The position numbers and the translations under genes are program-made. Under the pieces are notes generated by a model, which saw only the letters and a program-made list of their open reading frames with translations, was not told the DNA's origin and made no database searches. Positions 24,206-35,035 of a stretch of DNA of 64,000 bases are shown piece by piece. This DNA is from Cryptomeria japonica. Its lineage: Eukaryota > Streptophyta > Pinopsida > Cupressales > Cupressaceae. The DNA lies in the NCBI RefSeq assembly GCF_030272615.1, contig NC_081412.1, forward strand, positions 543,574,335-543,638,334. The letters are read 5' to 3'. Every line of letters starts with the position of its first letter. Position 1 is the first letter of the stretch.

Positions 24206-24539
24206 ATTTGAATCTTTCAAGCTTTCTTTAGTTTGATTCTCTGTAGTTTATTTTTGCTTCAATCTCTCTTAGCTTCAAATTGTTATGCAAAATCCTTGTA
24301 CTGACTCTTCATATAGGGATTTGACAGATTAAAAGCATTTACTCAACTGAAATCTTTCTATGATTTGCCTCGTGTGAACACCAATCTACCCATTCTTTGC
24401 ATTTAATAATGGTGGGTTGATCCATTTGTAATAAGATTCTACAATGGCTAATTGGTATAACCTTTTATGATAATTCAATCATTTGGCACCACTCATCGTT
24501 CAATCTGCATAGGTCTCACCGATCATTTTTCCTCCTAGA

Positions 24540-25760
24540 TAGGTTCTACTTTCACCTTTATATCACATTGTCGTAGGTCATTTCGATGTACCCTCCTTTA
24601 TTCCTCCGTGGCATTCTGCCCATCGAGTTTCCGCACAACTCCAAATATGTTCCTTCAATAGTGAAAAGTTGTTTTGATGAATCATCCTTACTAGTTTGTA
24701 TCTCATTCGTTACATCGGGTCACTTTATCGAGTATCGGGACAACTTATTTTATGTTTCATTGATGGCTTGATGACATTTACTTCACGCTTGTGCTTCCTT
24801 TTTACTTCTCTGATCCATCGGCATATGATTTCCTAATGAAACCTCCCTCTTGGTCATCATGTTTCAAAGATTATTGGGTGTCAGGACAACCCTCTTGTGT
24901 TTCTCCATTGACCCGTTGACATCGGGCTCTAGCCTATTTGTTTTCATATCCACTGACTTATGCTCCCTCGATGATTTTTCTTGCCTGATAACCGCTTCAG
25001 ATTCCTCATCGGGTATCGGCGTAGCAGAAAATGTCTTCCTCCAAAGGGCCGATGTCATCCCGATGACTTTACCTTGTCACTCTTTTAGTCACTTACTTTG
25101 GTGTAGGCTATCTAGATGAAACCTCATTTCCATCCATCATGATATCTACCCTAACGGGTATCTGGTAGCTTTTTCTTATGTTGTCCAATATCATGATGAT
25201 TTAAAAACATCTGCTTTGCATTCTCCTTAGTCGGTGTAAGACATACTGATAACCTTCTCCTCTATGCTTGGCTTTGTCTTTCTTATCGGGTATCAACATA
25301 ACCCAAAACTCCATTTACCGATGGTTTGAGTTATCTCGATGGCTTAGTATTCCCACCTTTTAGTATTGCTTCAATGGATAAAGTCATGTCGATGACACCA
25401 CCTTTTCCATCTAGCCCATTGGGTATTGGGGTAGCACAAAATATCATTTTCTGACAACCTGATGATATTTGTTTTCTACTTCACATTCTATTTCATCGGT
25501 GTAGGTTATACCAATTACCTCATCATCTATCGACGCAACATTTTTCTCATGCCTCTGATAGTGAATGTTATGCTAATGAAAACCTTCTTCTAAACTTCCT
25601 TTTGGTTCTCCTTTAAAGTGATTGGTATAGGTCATGCTAATAAGTTCTCTCATTATTTATGTCAGTCAATCTTATCGGAGTAACTTACACTAATAGTTCA
25701 AACTTAATAATTATGCAAATTAAGCTACTCTTCATATATCACTTGCATTTGTAACCTTTT
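24540..25760. repeat. Diverged repeats with GGGTATCGG- and CGGTGTAGG-type words
   Basis: Words such as ATCGGGTATCGGCGTAGC, GGGTATTGGGGTAGCAC and TTATCGGGTATCAACATA recur near 25013, 25282 and 25431. TCGGTGTAGGTTATACC-like words recur near 25095, 25230 and 25497. The spacing is irregular (about 140-270 bp). There is no coding signal. Confidence 0.45.
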
Positions 25761-26077
25761 ATGGAAACTTTGCATGTGCCAATAGATGACAAAGACTATC
25801 ACATAGGCCCAGAGAATGCCTTATAAGGAGCCCAATGCTATCATGCTAAAATTTCCTCATGTATATCCTACTCAATGCCAACCCTTAGCATGCCCTAGCG
25901 GTGCTTGTCCAATTCTGAAAAATAGGTCATAGTAGGGCTTTCTTAGTACTGCAGCATACTTCCTACACATAAAATCTAGTAATAAATTCTCTTATATTTT
26001 AAATGTACATATAAAACATCAAAGAAATAGCACATAATATTTTATAAAAATGTGTGCTAACATTCCCAATCAAGTAC

Positions 26078-26920
26078 CTTGACATATATACATAGAGCGT
26101 CTGTAGCCCATCCTCTGCCCACACCTCACAATCCATATATGGTCTCCAAATGACCCTATCTATGTCATCCAATGCCCTTTGCTAGTGCTCTAGTTTTCCC
26201 AGCTTACATTGGACAACTACACCTATATACCCATATACATTCCTGACCAACTGGCCTATCCCTTTCTGCAAGTAGTCTTGACACTAGTATATTCTCCCAG
26301 GCCCACACCTCTAATAATGTCACCCTAGATGATAGACTAGTGTATCCCAGATATACTACCTAGTGGATCTCTCTATATAGTTGTGCCAACATGCAACACC
26401 CCCATGTAAACCTATGTCCTTGCATCACCATATCCTCTAGAACCAATCCCCATCCAATGGCTAGTCCCTTCGACCTACAGTTGGGACACAGGAACCCACC
26501 AATGAAACCTGCTAATACTGATGGCAACAGAACGTATCCAAAATCCAAAAAATCCTATCACGGGATCTCATAGCCACTAATGTCATCATCCTGAAAAATA
26601 TGGCAGAGAGCCTCTGTCCCACCCTCCTCGGTCTACTCATAGGGTAGAAAATCCCCAACCACAAGAATCCGCAGAATCTGATAACAATCCTTTGGTGTAA
26701 GTATCATCTCAGTGGTCGCCAAATGAAAGGTGTTTGTATCGTTGTGCCACCTCTCTGCCAACACTGTCATTAACCCCCAGTTAAAGATATATTAGGGCAT
26801 GTCTAGTAAAGATGATAACCCACATCTCGCAATCACATCTTTGTCAGCCTATGACAAGTGCGGGTTAAATGTCCATGGCTTCAAGAATTGCTCCTGAGAC
26901 TGTCGTTCACCAAGCTCTGC
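26078..26920 (-). pseudogene. PMD gene exon 2: plant mobile domain core
   Basis: After acceptor TTTTGTAG the exon reads AELGERQSQEQFLKPWTFNP, KDVIARCGLSSLLDMP, WGLMTVLAERWHNDTNTFHL and ATTEMILTPKDCYQILRILV, the classic start of the PMD (E/M-TLTL-D motif). It continues with GGTEALCHIFQDDDISGYEI, SKGLAIGWGLVLEDMVMQGH and RFTWGCCMLAQLYREIH. VTLLEVWAWENILVSRLLAE is the PMD L-x-W-A-W-E box. The end, DRVIWRPYMDCEVWAEDGLQ, is in a shifted frame. Six or so stops interrupt it. Length fits a PMD of about 280 residues. Confidence 0.75.
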
Positions 26921-26989
26921 CTACAAAATCAACACATATCCATCAAATCTATCAACAATAAAAAACTAATTAACTTGAAAATGTGAAGC

Positions 26990-27640
26990 ATATCAAAAAC
27001 ACATTAGAAACATATCCATATCAATCAATGAATCAATCAATGCATCAAACTAACCCATATCGAAATCAGACTCATATCAAAAACAAGACCCATATCGAAA
27101 TTAAACCCATATCAAAATCAGATTCATAACAAAATCAAATCCATAACAAAATTAAATCAAATCCATAATGAAATCAGACTCATAATGAAATCAAATCCAT
27201 AACAAAATTAGACTCATAATGAAATCAAATCGATAACAAAATCAGACTCATAACGAAATCAAATCCATAATGAAATTAGACTCATAACGAAATCAAATCC
27301 ATAACAAAATCAGACCCATAACGAAATTAGATTCATAACGAAATCAAACCCATATCAAAATTAGGGCCCATAATGAAATTAGACCCATATCGAAATCAAG
27401 ACCCATATCTAAATCAAGACTCAAATCGACTCAAAGACCCATAACAAAATCAGATTCATATCGCCAACTTGACTCATATCGAAAAGCAACTCATATCGAA
27501 ATCAGATTCATATTAACAACTTGACTCATATCGAAACAAGATCCATATCAACCACAGACTCATATCATAATCCAACAGCATATTAGAATCAAACATCATC
27601 ATAAAACATGACTCACATCAGATCATGAACAATATCAGAA
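26990..27640. repeat. Minisatellite of CATAACGAAATCAGACT-type units
   Basis: Roughly 35 imperfect units of 16-20 bp alternate CATAACGAAATCA-GACT and CATAACAAAATCA-AATC types. They change towards CATATCGAAATC versions at both ends. The strict alternation between 27120 and 27360 suggests a two-unit higher-order repeat. Confidence 0.85.
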
Positions 27641-27719
27641 TAATTGATCAACCCATATCAACATCTACGCAACCTATCCAATCCATTTGACTCATGACAC
27701 ATTTTTTCACAATGCTTTT

Positions 27720-28130
27720 TTTACCAACTTTTTACCCTATGCGCTAAATTAGGGCCCCAAAGCACTAAGCTGCCACGTATGCGCTAAGATTTTCTATGCT
27801 CTATAAAAAACACCTTGTGCTCCATCTTGTTATCATACGCTAACTAACATACCTATTGTGCTACCCTATTTGCCCAATGTGCTAAATCTACTCTATGCGA
27901 TAACTGATGTACCTATTGCGCTACCTTGTTTGCTCAATGTGCTAAAGCTATCCTACATGGTAACTAGCATACCCTTTGTGCTGCTCTACATACCCTATGC
28001 ATGAAAATTACACTACACACTAACCTACCCCCTGATCGCGCTACTATTTGACACTCAGACACTAAACCTACCTAGGGTTTTCTATGTGCTAACACTCCTA
28101 TTGTATGCACTAGACAACCTACCCTACATG
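27720..28130. repeat. Degenerate tandem repeat of about 60 bp with TGTGCTA words
   Basis: Units start near 27845, 27902 and 27959 with AACTRRYRTACCTATTGYG-like sequence and contain CAATGTGCTAAA. Looser TGCGCTAA, TGTGCTAC and CACTAAA words extend from 27740 to 28130. Confidence 0.7.
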
Positions 28131-28220
28131 CTAAAATGGCAAATTTTGACCCAAAAAATAAAAAAGGTGAGAAAATTAAATGAAATTAATAAAAAACAAA
28201 GAGGGATTTTGGCCACTTAC

Positions 28221-28292
28221 TGGTGGGACATATGAGAGGGGTCTCCCGTATCACCTGATGCACTCAAATCGGTGCAAGTATGGAATTGACAT
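28221..28292 (-). pseudogene. PMD gene exon 1
   Basis: ATG 28292 opens MSIPYLHRFECIR, one TGA, then YGRPLSYVPP, 24 codons ending exactly at a GTAAGT donor in phase 0 with exon 2. The start lies about 400 bases inside the gypsy 3' LTR boundary. The exon is short, so it is the least certain part of the model. Confidence 0.5.
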
Positions 28293-28454
28293 CGTGGTCA
28301 GAGCTCCAAATGTCACAATCACAACAAGACAAGTGTGTAAATGATTTTTCAAAATCACTTTTTACCTTTTAATAGGGTAAATCAAAGGGTTAATAAGTGG
28401 AGCACGTATTTTACTCCCACATTTTCATTATTAAACTTATCAACATCATTTTTT

Positions 28455-28568
28455 CGGGAGATGAATCAGTAATGTGCATCCAACAGAGTCAATATTCTCA
28501 TATCGCAATTAATTAAAAATTGATCATAAATGTGACAATTTTTCACTAGATCCTTGATTCATCTCCCG
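28455..28568. repeat. Inverted repeat upstream of the gypsy polypurine tract
   Basis: CGGGAGATGAATCA (28455-28468) is perfectly complementary to TGATTCATCTCCCG (28555-28568), 14 bp, with an AT-rich 86-base spacer. It lies 115 bases upstream of the polypurine tract. Confidence 0.9.
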
Positions 28569-28680
28569 AGGGGGCATCATCAATATCGTTCATCAAATTT
28601 ACATCGGGGACATCATATCGATATTTTGGCAGCATATCCAACGATTTTCTTTGAATCAACATGTGCACACATGTCACTTC

Positions 28681-28694
28681 AAAGAGGGGCAAAA
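28681..28694 (+). other. Gypsy polypurine tract
   Basis: AAAGAGGGGCAAAA directly precedes the TGTAGATG start of the 3' LTR. It has the composition of a plus-strand primer. Confidence 0.8.
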
Positions 28695-30180
28695 TGTAGA
28701 TGTACAAATCTAACCACTTTCTTAAATAAATATTTAATATTTATTTTAACCCCATCCCCCTATTAATTAGATTCTATTTAATTAATTTCTTCATTTTCAT
28801 CTATTTGATTAAATGAATTACTCAATTTATTTAATTAAATTCACCTAAACCTTTTCTAGCCTTTAATTAAATAAATCACTTTATTTAATTAAATCCCTTT
28901 TCTCTCTTTCTAATTATATTTACAATTAATTAAATTTATCCTTGCAAATAAATAAATCTAATTTATTTATTAAATCCCCCATTTGTATTTATGCAAGTTG
29001 CATCTATTTGAGTTAAAATAAAATATATATATTTTTATTAAAATCCTATTTTCCCTCACCCACTTGCATTTTCCTATGTCTCCCACTTGCCTCCAAAAAT
29101 TCTTATAAAACCCATCTAATCTTAATCAATTAGCCTTGATCTCTCTAATCATGCCCTTTCCCTAAGTTTGAGGAGGTCACTTCTTAAAATTGGAAGAAAG
29201 TCTTCTAAATGCATTAAAGGCTTTATTTCTTCAACAAGCTAACTTGTTGAGTTCCCCCGAATTTGGAAGGACTCTTACAAATTTGTCCCTAAAGTCTTCC
29301 TAACCATTGATGGTTAACTCAACCTTCTTGCATGGTTAGATACTTCCTCTCTAACTTAACCCTCATCTAACCGAGGGGTCCAATCAAGCACTCATGGATT
29401 TGACCCTAGTTATCCTATTAACCCTTGCACAAGAGTTTACCCCTTAGATAAAAGCGTTATCCATTGGATAACCCTAACCTAACCTAACCTTAACCCTTAC
29501 CTCCTAGGGTAACCTTCATGTCTTCTCAGGCATTTAATGCTTCTTGCATCTCCTCTCCAAAAACCTCTTGTTAACAATTATCGCCATTTTATTGGTGAGA
29601 ATAATAAACATGAATTTATTAACTTTTAATCCTAGCCCTTGTTAAGATTACTCAATCTTAACCATCCATTGCCTTATTTTCCCTATAAATAGAGCTCTCA
29701 TTCCTCATTTTCCATATCTCCAAGTTTTCATGCATGTACATTATAGCCTAATTTTCTAAGCATTTTAGCCTTTCTTTGTTAGAATATCATCATAGCATTT
29801 AGAAGCATTTTCATATCATAGAATATTCATGCTAGGCTAGTATATCATGTTAGGATAATTTGTTAATCCTTTATTATATCATTAGCTTCATCTTAATTTA
29901 ATCATCATATTTTTAACACATCATATAGATCTTAGAATGCATTCATGCATGTAGATCAAATATCACTCGTTCTTGGAGTTGTCATTCCTAAGTCATTTGC
30001 TCAATGATCTAAGAGCAAAAAATTGGCTTTAGGGATCCTGTGAGATATAGAACAATGGGACAACCCTTGGGAAGTCAAACTAACTCAATTAGTTCATATA
30101 CTTGCACCAAGAGTCTCATTGGTATGTGGGTCTTTTGATCTTGATTTATTCATTTTGGTCACTGCATTTTCCCGCATACA
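28695..30180 (+). repeat. Tat-like gypsy 3' LTR
   Basis: The 1486-bp LTR starts TGTAGATGTAC and ends CCGCATACA, giving TGTA...TACA ends. A polypurine tract lies just before it and LINE coding sequence starts just after it, which fixes both edges. It is AT-rich, with ATTTAATTAA words in the first 300 bases and CTAACCTAACC words near 29472. The partner 5' LTR lies off-window to the left. Confidence 0.8.
29684..29692 (+). promoter_or_regulatory. TATA box in the gypsy LTR
   Basis: CCCTATAAATAGAGC is a near-ideal plant TATA box about 990 bases into the LTR. A transcription start would be expected near 29715-29725. Confidence 0.65.
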
Positions 30181-31560
30181 GATGGATCAAAAATAGGGAA
30201 GGACAATGAGATTAGGAATGAAGCCAGGAACTTTTTCAACTCTCTTCTCTCTATGGATAGCAGGCTAGATGATCATTCTAAGAGGGCCCTCTTGGAGACC
30301 ATTCCTTCCCTGATTAATAAAGATCAGAGAAATGTCCTGGTTGCCATTCCTTTTGAAGGGGAAGTTAAGAAAGCGATGTTCTCCTTTGATGGCAATAAAA
30401 CCCCAAGACCTGATGGGTTCCCATTATTCTTCTTTCAAACATATTGGAGCATTATAAAAAAGGATTTGGTTAACAGAGTGCAAGAATTTTTTGGTGCTAG
30501 GTTTATCTTAAAGGTACTCAATGCCACTTTTCTGGTTTTGATTCCCAAATGTCTAGGGGCTGACTAGATGGATCAATTCAGACTGATTAGTTTGTGTAAT
30601 TCCTTCTATAATATTATATTGAAGGTGGTTATTAATAGATTTATCATGGTTCTCCCTTCCATTATCTCACCTCAACAGATTGGCTTCATTCTTGGTAGAC
30701 AAATCCTAGACTCTATCATCACCATTCATGAAAATATTCACTCGCTGGTGGAATCAAAGAAATAGGGCTTCTTGATGAAATTGGATTTGTCTATGTCCTA
30801 TGATTGGGTGGACTGGGGTTTTTTGGACAAGGTGCTTAGAGATTTTGGTTTTGTGAAAATTTTATTCAATTGGTTGGCCAACTCATTTCGACCCCTTCAT
30901 TCTTTGTCATCGTGAATGAAGTTCCCTCCCCTTTCTTTAAATCTTCTAGGGGCATCAGGTAGGGGGACCCCATCTCCCCTATTCTCTTCATTATCTTGGT
31001 TGAATGTCTAGGCAAAAGTATAAAAAAACTTGTTTCTCATGGTCTTTTGTTGGGAGTTTCTCCCTCTTCTGGATTCAAGGCCTGTTCTCACCAACTACTT
31101 GTTGATGATACCATTTTAATGGGTACTTCATCAATTAGAGAAGCAACTAACATGAAGAACCTTATCAATACTTATAGTGCGGCTTCGGGTCAATCTATTA
31201 ACTAGGAGAAAAGATCTTTATTCTTCTTCAACACTCTAAAGGACAGAAAGACCAGGATGGCCCATATCCGGGGATGCTAAATTGGCCAGCCTCCTTCTGT
31301 TTACTTGGGTCTCCCATTAGGTACAAAACCTATGGATCTTTTATGGAATAATCTTGTTGATAGATTCAATAGGAAGATGGCTAGGTGGAAAGGGACCCTT
31401 CTTAGCCAAGCAGGTAAAATCCAGCTATTAAAATCTTCTCTACAAAGTCTTCCAGTTTATGCCTTATGTCTCTTCAAAATTCCTGGTAAATTTGCAAATG
31501 GAATTGAGAAAATTCAGAAAGCTTTCCTATGGTCTGGGGTTTGTTGTCATTGCCTAGGAT
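30181..31560 (+). pseudogene. LINE reverse transcriptase
   Basis: FSFDGNKTPRPDGFPLFFFQ, QFRLISLCNSFYNIILKVVI, QQIGFILGRQILDSIITIHE and MKLDLSMSYDWVDWGFLDKV are ordered L1-type RT blocks, the last with its catalytic Asp. The catalytic box reads HQLLVDDTILMG (31101-31109), with A-D-D changed to V-D-D. YLGLPLGTKPMDLLWNNLVD and KMARWKGTLLSQAGKIQLLK follow. Stops occur at 30565 and 30763, and frameshifts near 30780-30990 and 31560. LINE RT copies element RNA at the nicked target. Confidence 0.87.
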
Positions 31561-32500
31561 AAAGTTTACAAACCGAAGAAGGTGGGGGGGGCTTGGCCTG
31601 AGAAATATTATACCTTTGAATAAAACCCTCTTGTCCAAACAAATATGGAGAATCTATCAGGGAACAAGTGAATTGAATGAAATTTGGTAGGCTAAATACT
31701 TACGTTTGAATCCTACCATGGAATATTTTCATGCAAAAGGAATTGTGAGTCTGGGAAAAGTGTGGACCATTGGTAATTGTAGAAAGGTTAATTTCTGGGA
31801 TGATTCTTGGATTGGAGGTGCTCCTGTCAATGATCATTATATTCCTCAGGTGATCATCCAAGCCTACAAGAACAAGTTTGGTGTCAAAGCTGTTGACTAC
31901 CGGAGAGATCAAAAGTGGGTGGACCTAAGCACTATTGATCCCAACTTAAAGAATGTTAATATGAAACTCAACCAAGTTGTCATTAGTCCAAGAAGGGAGG
32001 ACCACATGGTGTGGGGAGGAACCCCTTCAAGGATTTATTCGGTCGCTTATGGTGTCCTTTTTTTTTGGATTGCTCTCAAGACTCTATCCCCTACTGGGCT
32101 AACGCTTGGTGTACAGGTTTGAATCCTAAAATAAATATTTTTTTATGGATTCTTCTGCAAAATAAAATTCTAACCACAGATAACCTGAGAAAGAGGAGAT
32201 TTTGCATCCCCAATAGATTCTACTTATGCCTTAATGATGAAGAATCTGTGAACCATATTTTTATTCGTTGTCCTTTTTTCCAACCTATCTGGTCAATTAT
32301 TTTTCAACTATGGGGTTTAAATTGGGTGTTTCCTGAGGAGATTCAAGACTATTTTAGGAGCTAATCTTGCAGAAAAAAACATACGACTATAAGGAAATTG
32401 TGTGAGTTTTCTTTTCCATATATCCTATGGGGTATCTAGAAAGAAATGAATAAAAAAAATTTCAGGAATGCCATTAACTCCTCTGAAGTGGTGTGAGCTA
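31561..32500 (+). pseudogene. LINE zf-RVT region
   Basis: WTIGNCRKVNFWDDSWIGGA and MVWGGTPSRIYSVAYGV precede LNPKINIFLWILLQNKILTT and FYLCLNDEESVNHIFIRCPF. The latter has the Cys-His-Cys pattern of the zf-RVT domain found C-terminal to plant LINE RT. Frames change near 31700 and 32040-32110. From 32370 to 32500 the protein is hard to read. Confidence 0.8.
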
Positions 32501-33160
32501 AGATAAAACACAATCTTGTTGAGAATGTGATGGCTATTTAATCTCATTATTGCAATAGTATGGAAGAGTATGAAGTTTTAAGGAGCTAGAATATCCCAAC
32601 CTCTATAGACAATAATACCAACCAAATCAACAAAAGGATGTGCTTCTGGTTTTCTCTTCCTAATGATTGGATTAAAGCTAACTTCGACGGGGCTGCTAAA
32701 GGTAACCCAGAGCCAGCTGGCTATGGTGGAGTTATCCGAAATAGTGTTGGCTTTTGAATGGGGACAATTGCCTTCCCCTTGTGGAACCAAACTAGTGACT
32801 TGGCTTTATCCATGGGAGTCCTCCAAGCCATAAAATTAGTGCATCAATTGGGAGCCAAAAATATATGGCTGGAGGGGGACTCTAAAAATATAATCAATTG
32901 CCTCCTTGGTAAGCAACAACCACCGTGGATGATTAAAAATATTATTGACATGGCCAAGGAGTTTCTTGAGGGATTTGACCAATATCACATTTCTCATGAT
33001 TATAGAGAGTCCAACAAGAGTGTTGATTGGGCTACCAATGAGGTAGTATAGAGTGGGCAGATAAATATGTGGTATGGAGAGGGGGAGCTCCCTCAAGTGG
33101 CACTTGACATTTTAAATTATGAGAGATATCATGGAAAACAAGGTAGGATTTGATATCATT
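32501..33160 (+). pseudogene. LINE C-terminal RNase H
   Basis: WIKANFDGAAKGNPEPAGYG carries the first Asp of a plant RVT_3-type RNase H. ALSMGVLQAIKLVHQLG lacks the usual catalytic Glu. IWLEGDSKNIINCLLGKQQP gives the second Asp and NKSVDWATNEV the last. After a stop at 33049-33051 the same protein seems to run on to YERYHGKQGRI near 33150. Plant L1 elements often carry such a domain. Confidence 0.82.
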
Positions 33161-33474
33161 TCTCAATATGGTAGGGGTGGTCGTGGCATTATGAAACAAT
33201 ATCATAATCAATCAAGAAGGAGGTACATCATTCATTGCCAAAGCATCTCGTATGCTTTTTGGGTTCTTCTTTCCATTTGGAGCGGAAGCTTGAGAAATAT
33301 CTATTTTCCTCTAGAGGCTTCTTCTTTGTTTCTTAAAAAAAGAAAGTTTGCAGAGAAGAGTGATATTTGCTGGAATTTACATTCTGGTAATACTAAGAAG
33401 AAGACTGGGGGAAATCGTAAGTTGATAAATGGCGGGACCATCCCTAGGTTTGGACTATGCTGCAAGTGGCAAAA
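33161..33474 (+). other. Spacer between LINE RNase H and the downstream frame
   Basis: About 310 bases with no domain I recognise. A plus-strand open stretch covers part of it but reads like spacer. Confidence 0.4.
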
Positions 33475-35035
33475 ATGTCAGATTACATGGAAGGAATGCA
33501 AGAAAGAAGACCTGAAATCACTAGGATTTTTTAAAAAGGGTGGACTAAGGGTACCTTGACCATTGGCAGCAAGAAGGTTAAGGTTAATGAGACCATGATC
33601 ATAGAGGCTACTGGTATGCCGATGGATGGGATCGAATTCTATAGGGACCAAAAGTTGTTGGATGTTGTTGTGAAGAAATTCCCCAAGGACGAGATGGAGA
33701 AAGAAAAATAGGTCCAGGGAAGCCACACATACTACTCCCATAAGGTAATCAAGTTGCTCTGGTGATGGATTTTGTTTGTTATCATGGAATTCATAACCTT
33801 AGATGGTAGATATACCATATTTTATAGTTACCATTTTGTTATTCTTAATCATTTCCGACACAAGGAGAAAATTTCCCTCCCCTACTACCTATTATGTGCC
33901 CTAAATGCTAGGATTATGGATGCTATCTCTAATCTCAAGAATAACCCTTCTTTACATGAGAGTCTTATGGTGGTCCTACATGGCCATATCAAGAACACCA
34001 CTGTTCAATAGGCTATATCTAAGGAATCAAAGTCAGATGATGATTTGGGTGATTCGAATGATGAAGATGATGAAGGATATGAAACAGAGGAAGATGTCGA
34101 GATGGAACCCCATACCACCGGGTTGAGAAAGCCTAAAAGGAAAAAAAGTCAAGAGGAATAGGGTAAACAGTCGACTAGTCAGAAAATAAAGGGGGAGGAT
34201 GATGATAGTTAGTACGAGGAAGAAAAGGAGAGTGAAGATGACATGGAGATAGACAGTGAGGAGGTTCAAGTTATCTCAAGCTAGAAGAAGAAAGGAAAGA
34301 TACTGAGAGGTGAGGAGTTGGAAGCCAATAACCACTCACCCCTTCCTATCATCTCTAAGGATCGGAGTAAGGGTTGGACTAGGGAGAATACCCCCAACAA
34401 GGAAATTAATGTAGCTGAGTGGAAGGAGGTGGGTCTGGAGGTGAACTTGGACCTTGTGGGAGATGAGGCTCAGGATGGCTCCACTCTGGACTTTGATGTA
34501 TGTATCAAAAATGGAATGAACTAATTCAATAAGGCTTTCTTTTGGATTCAGATAAAGATAAACAGGTCCCGAAAGCTAGAAAACTTGAAGCCTTGGAAGC
34601 TATTGGCATGGACAAATTCAGCTCTCTACCTGACTGCTTAAGTGAACTGACTAAAGCTATCACCAATGTAGAGGAAATTATAAATTCCCAATACAATAGC
34701 TTTAAAACCCTGGAAGATACAACAGGGGCAACTAAAAAGAAGATGGAAGTGATTGAGAAGAACCTCAAAAAGATTGGGGAGAATAGTTAGATAGTATCAA
34801 GGTCCTTATTATCAAACTCCAACAAGTCCAAGGGGATAAGGCCTTCAGGGAAACTACTCAGGAGAAGGATAGAACCCCTGAAGATAAGGAAGCTGGTCCC
34901 AGAAAAAGAACAAGAGAAACTACCAAGAAGAAGCAAAACCAAAGCAGGGACATTGAAGATATCAAGAGGACTGTTGTAACAATTCTAGAGCAATTGGAGC
35001 TAGAAGCTACCAAAGTGGTAAAGAACTTCACCTAG
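33475..35035 (+). pseudogene. Additional open frame downstream of LINE RNase H, function unknown
   Basis: ATG 33475 opens MSDYMEGMQERRPEITRIF, with one TAA directly after. It runs in one frame to 34524 with about six stops, then shifts frame near 34530 and again near 34800, ending at TAG near 35033. Blocks are KGTLTIGSKKVKVNETMIIE, ATGMPMDGIEFYRDQKLLDV, MEFITLDGRYTIFYSYHFVI and EKISLPYYLLCALNARIMDA, an apparently globular half. A strongly acidic and Lys-rich half follows (EDDEGYETEEDVEMEP), then a predicted coiled coil near 34660-34790 and a basic tail (RKRTRETTKKKQNQ). I do not recognise the family. A resemblance to putative plant transposon proteins is possible but unproven. Confidence 0.6.

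Larger units (their letters stand above)
21339..26077 (-). other. PMD intron 2, 4.7 kb, with an unknown gene inside
   Basis: The donor is AG|GTACTTG at 26077 and the acceptor CCAACAG at 21339. Joining TCAAG to GGTGGAC gives an uninterrupted S-R-V-D-T-L reading, which supports the splice. The intron contains a same-strand degenerate protein gene (24205-22247) and a block of diverged repeats (24540-25760). The rest (21345-22240 and 25760-26070) shows nothing I can name. Confidence 0.6.
26922..28220 (-). other. PMD intron 1, built mostly of tandem repeats
   Basis: The donor is CCA|GTAAGTGG at 28220 and the acceptor TTGATTTTGTAG at 26921. The phase is 0 on both sides (Y-V-P-P | A-E-L-G). It contains two repeat arrays listed separately. 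Confidence 0.6.
20057..28292 (-). pseudogene. Antisense plant mobile domain (PMD) gene with three exons
   Basis: I infer exons 28292-28221, 26920-26078 and 21338 to about 20057. Both introns have GT...AG ends, and joining the exons keeps a PMD-like reading. PMD proteins are plant nuclear proteins (MAIN/MAIL1 family) that also occur inside transposons. Key motifs are in exon 2: TEMILTPKDCYQILRILVVG, then GYVLLPSVLAGFIGGFLC and VTLLEVWAWENILVSR. Exon 3 holds HSHVHRQYGRQQQIPQGD and a Gly/Arg-rich tail. Several stops and at least one frameshift show decay. The gene runs opposite to the gypsy element that contains it. Function in the element is unknown. Confidence 0.65.
1..30180 (+). mobile_element. 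Tat-like Ty3/gypsy retrotransposon, 5' end off-window, nested and degenerate
   Basis: One plus-strand gypsy element can be followed through pieces 1-445, 7849-11829 and 18485-30180. The protease reading resumes exactly across the first inserted copia and the integrase reading resumes exactly across the second. The order is gag/protease linker, protease, reverse transcriptase, RNase H, a second archaeal-type RNase H, integrase, a long 3' region with an antisense gene, polypurine tract and 3' LTR. A second RNase H and a long 3' region with antisense coding are known traits of the Tat lineage. The 5' LTR, primer site and most of gag lie left of the window. All domains carry stops or frameshifts, so it is inactive. 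Lineage assignment is by eye. Confidence 0.8.

Noticed and set aside
26990-27640. CRISPR-like array
   Set aside because: Units of 16-20 bp follow each other without spacers and the context is a eukaryotic transposon, so it is a minisatellite.
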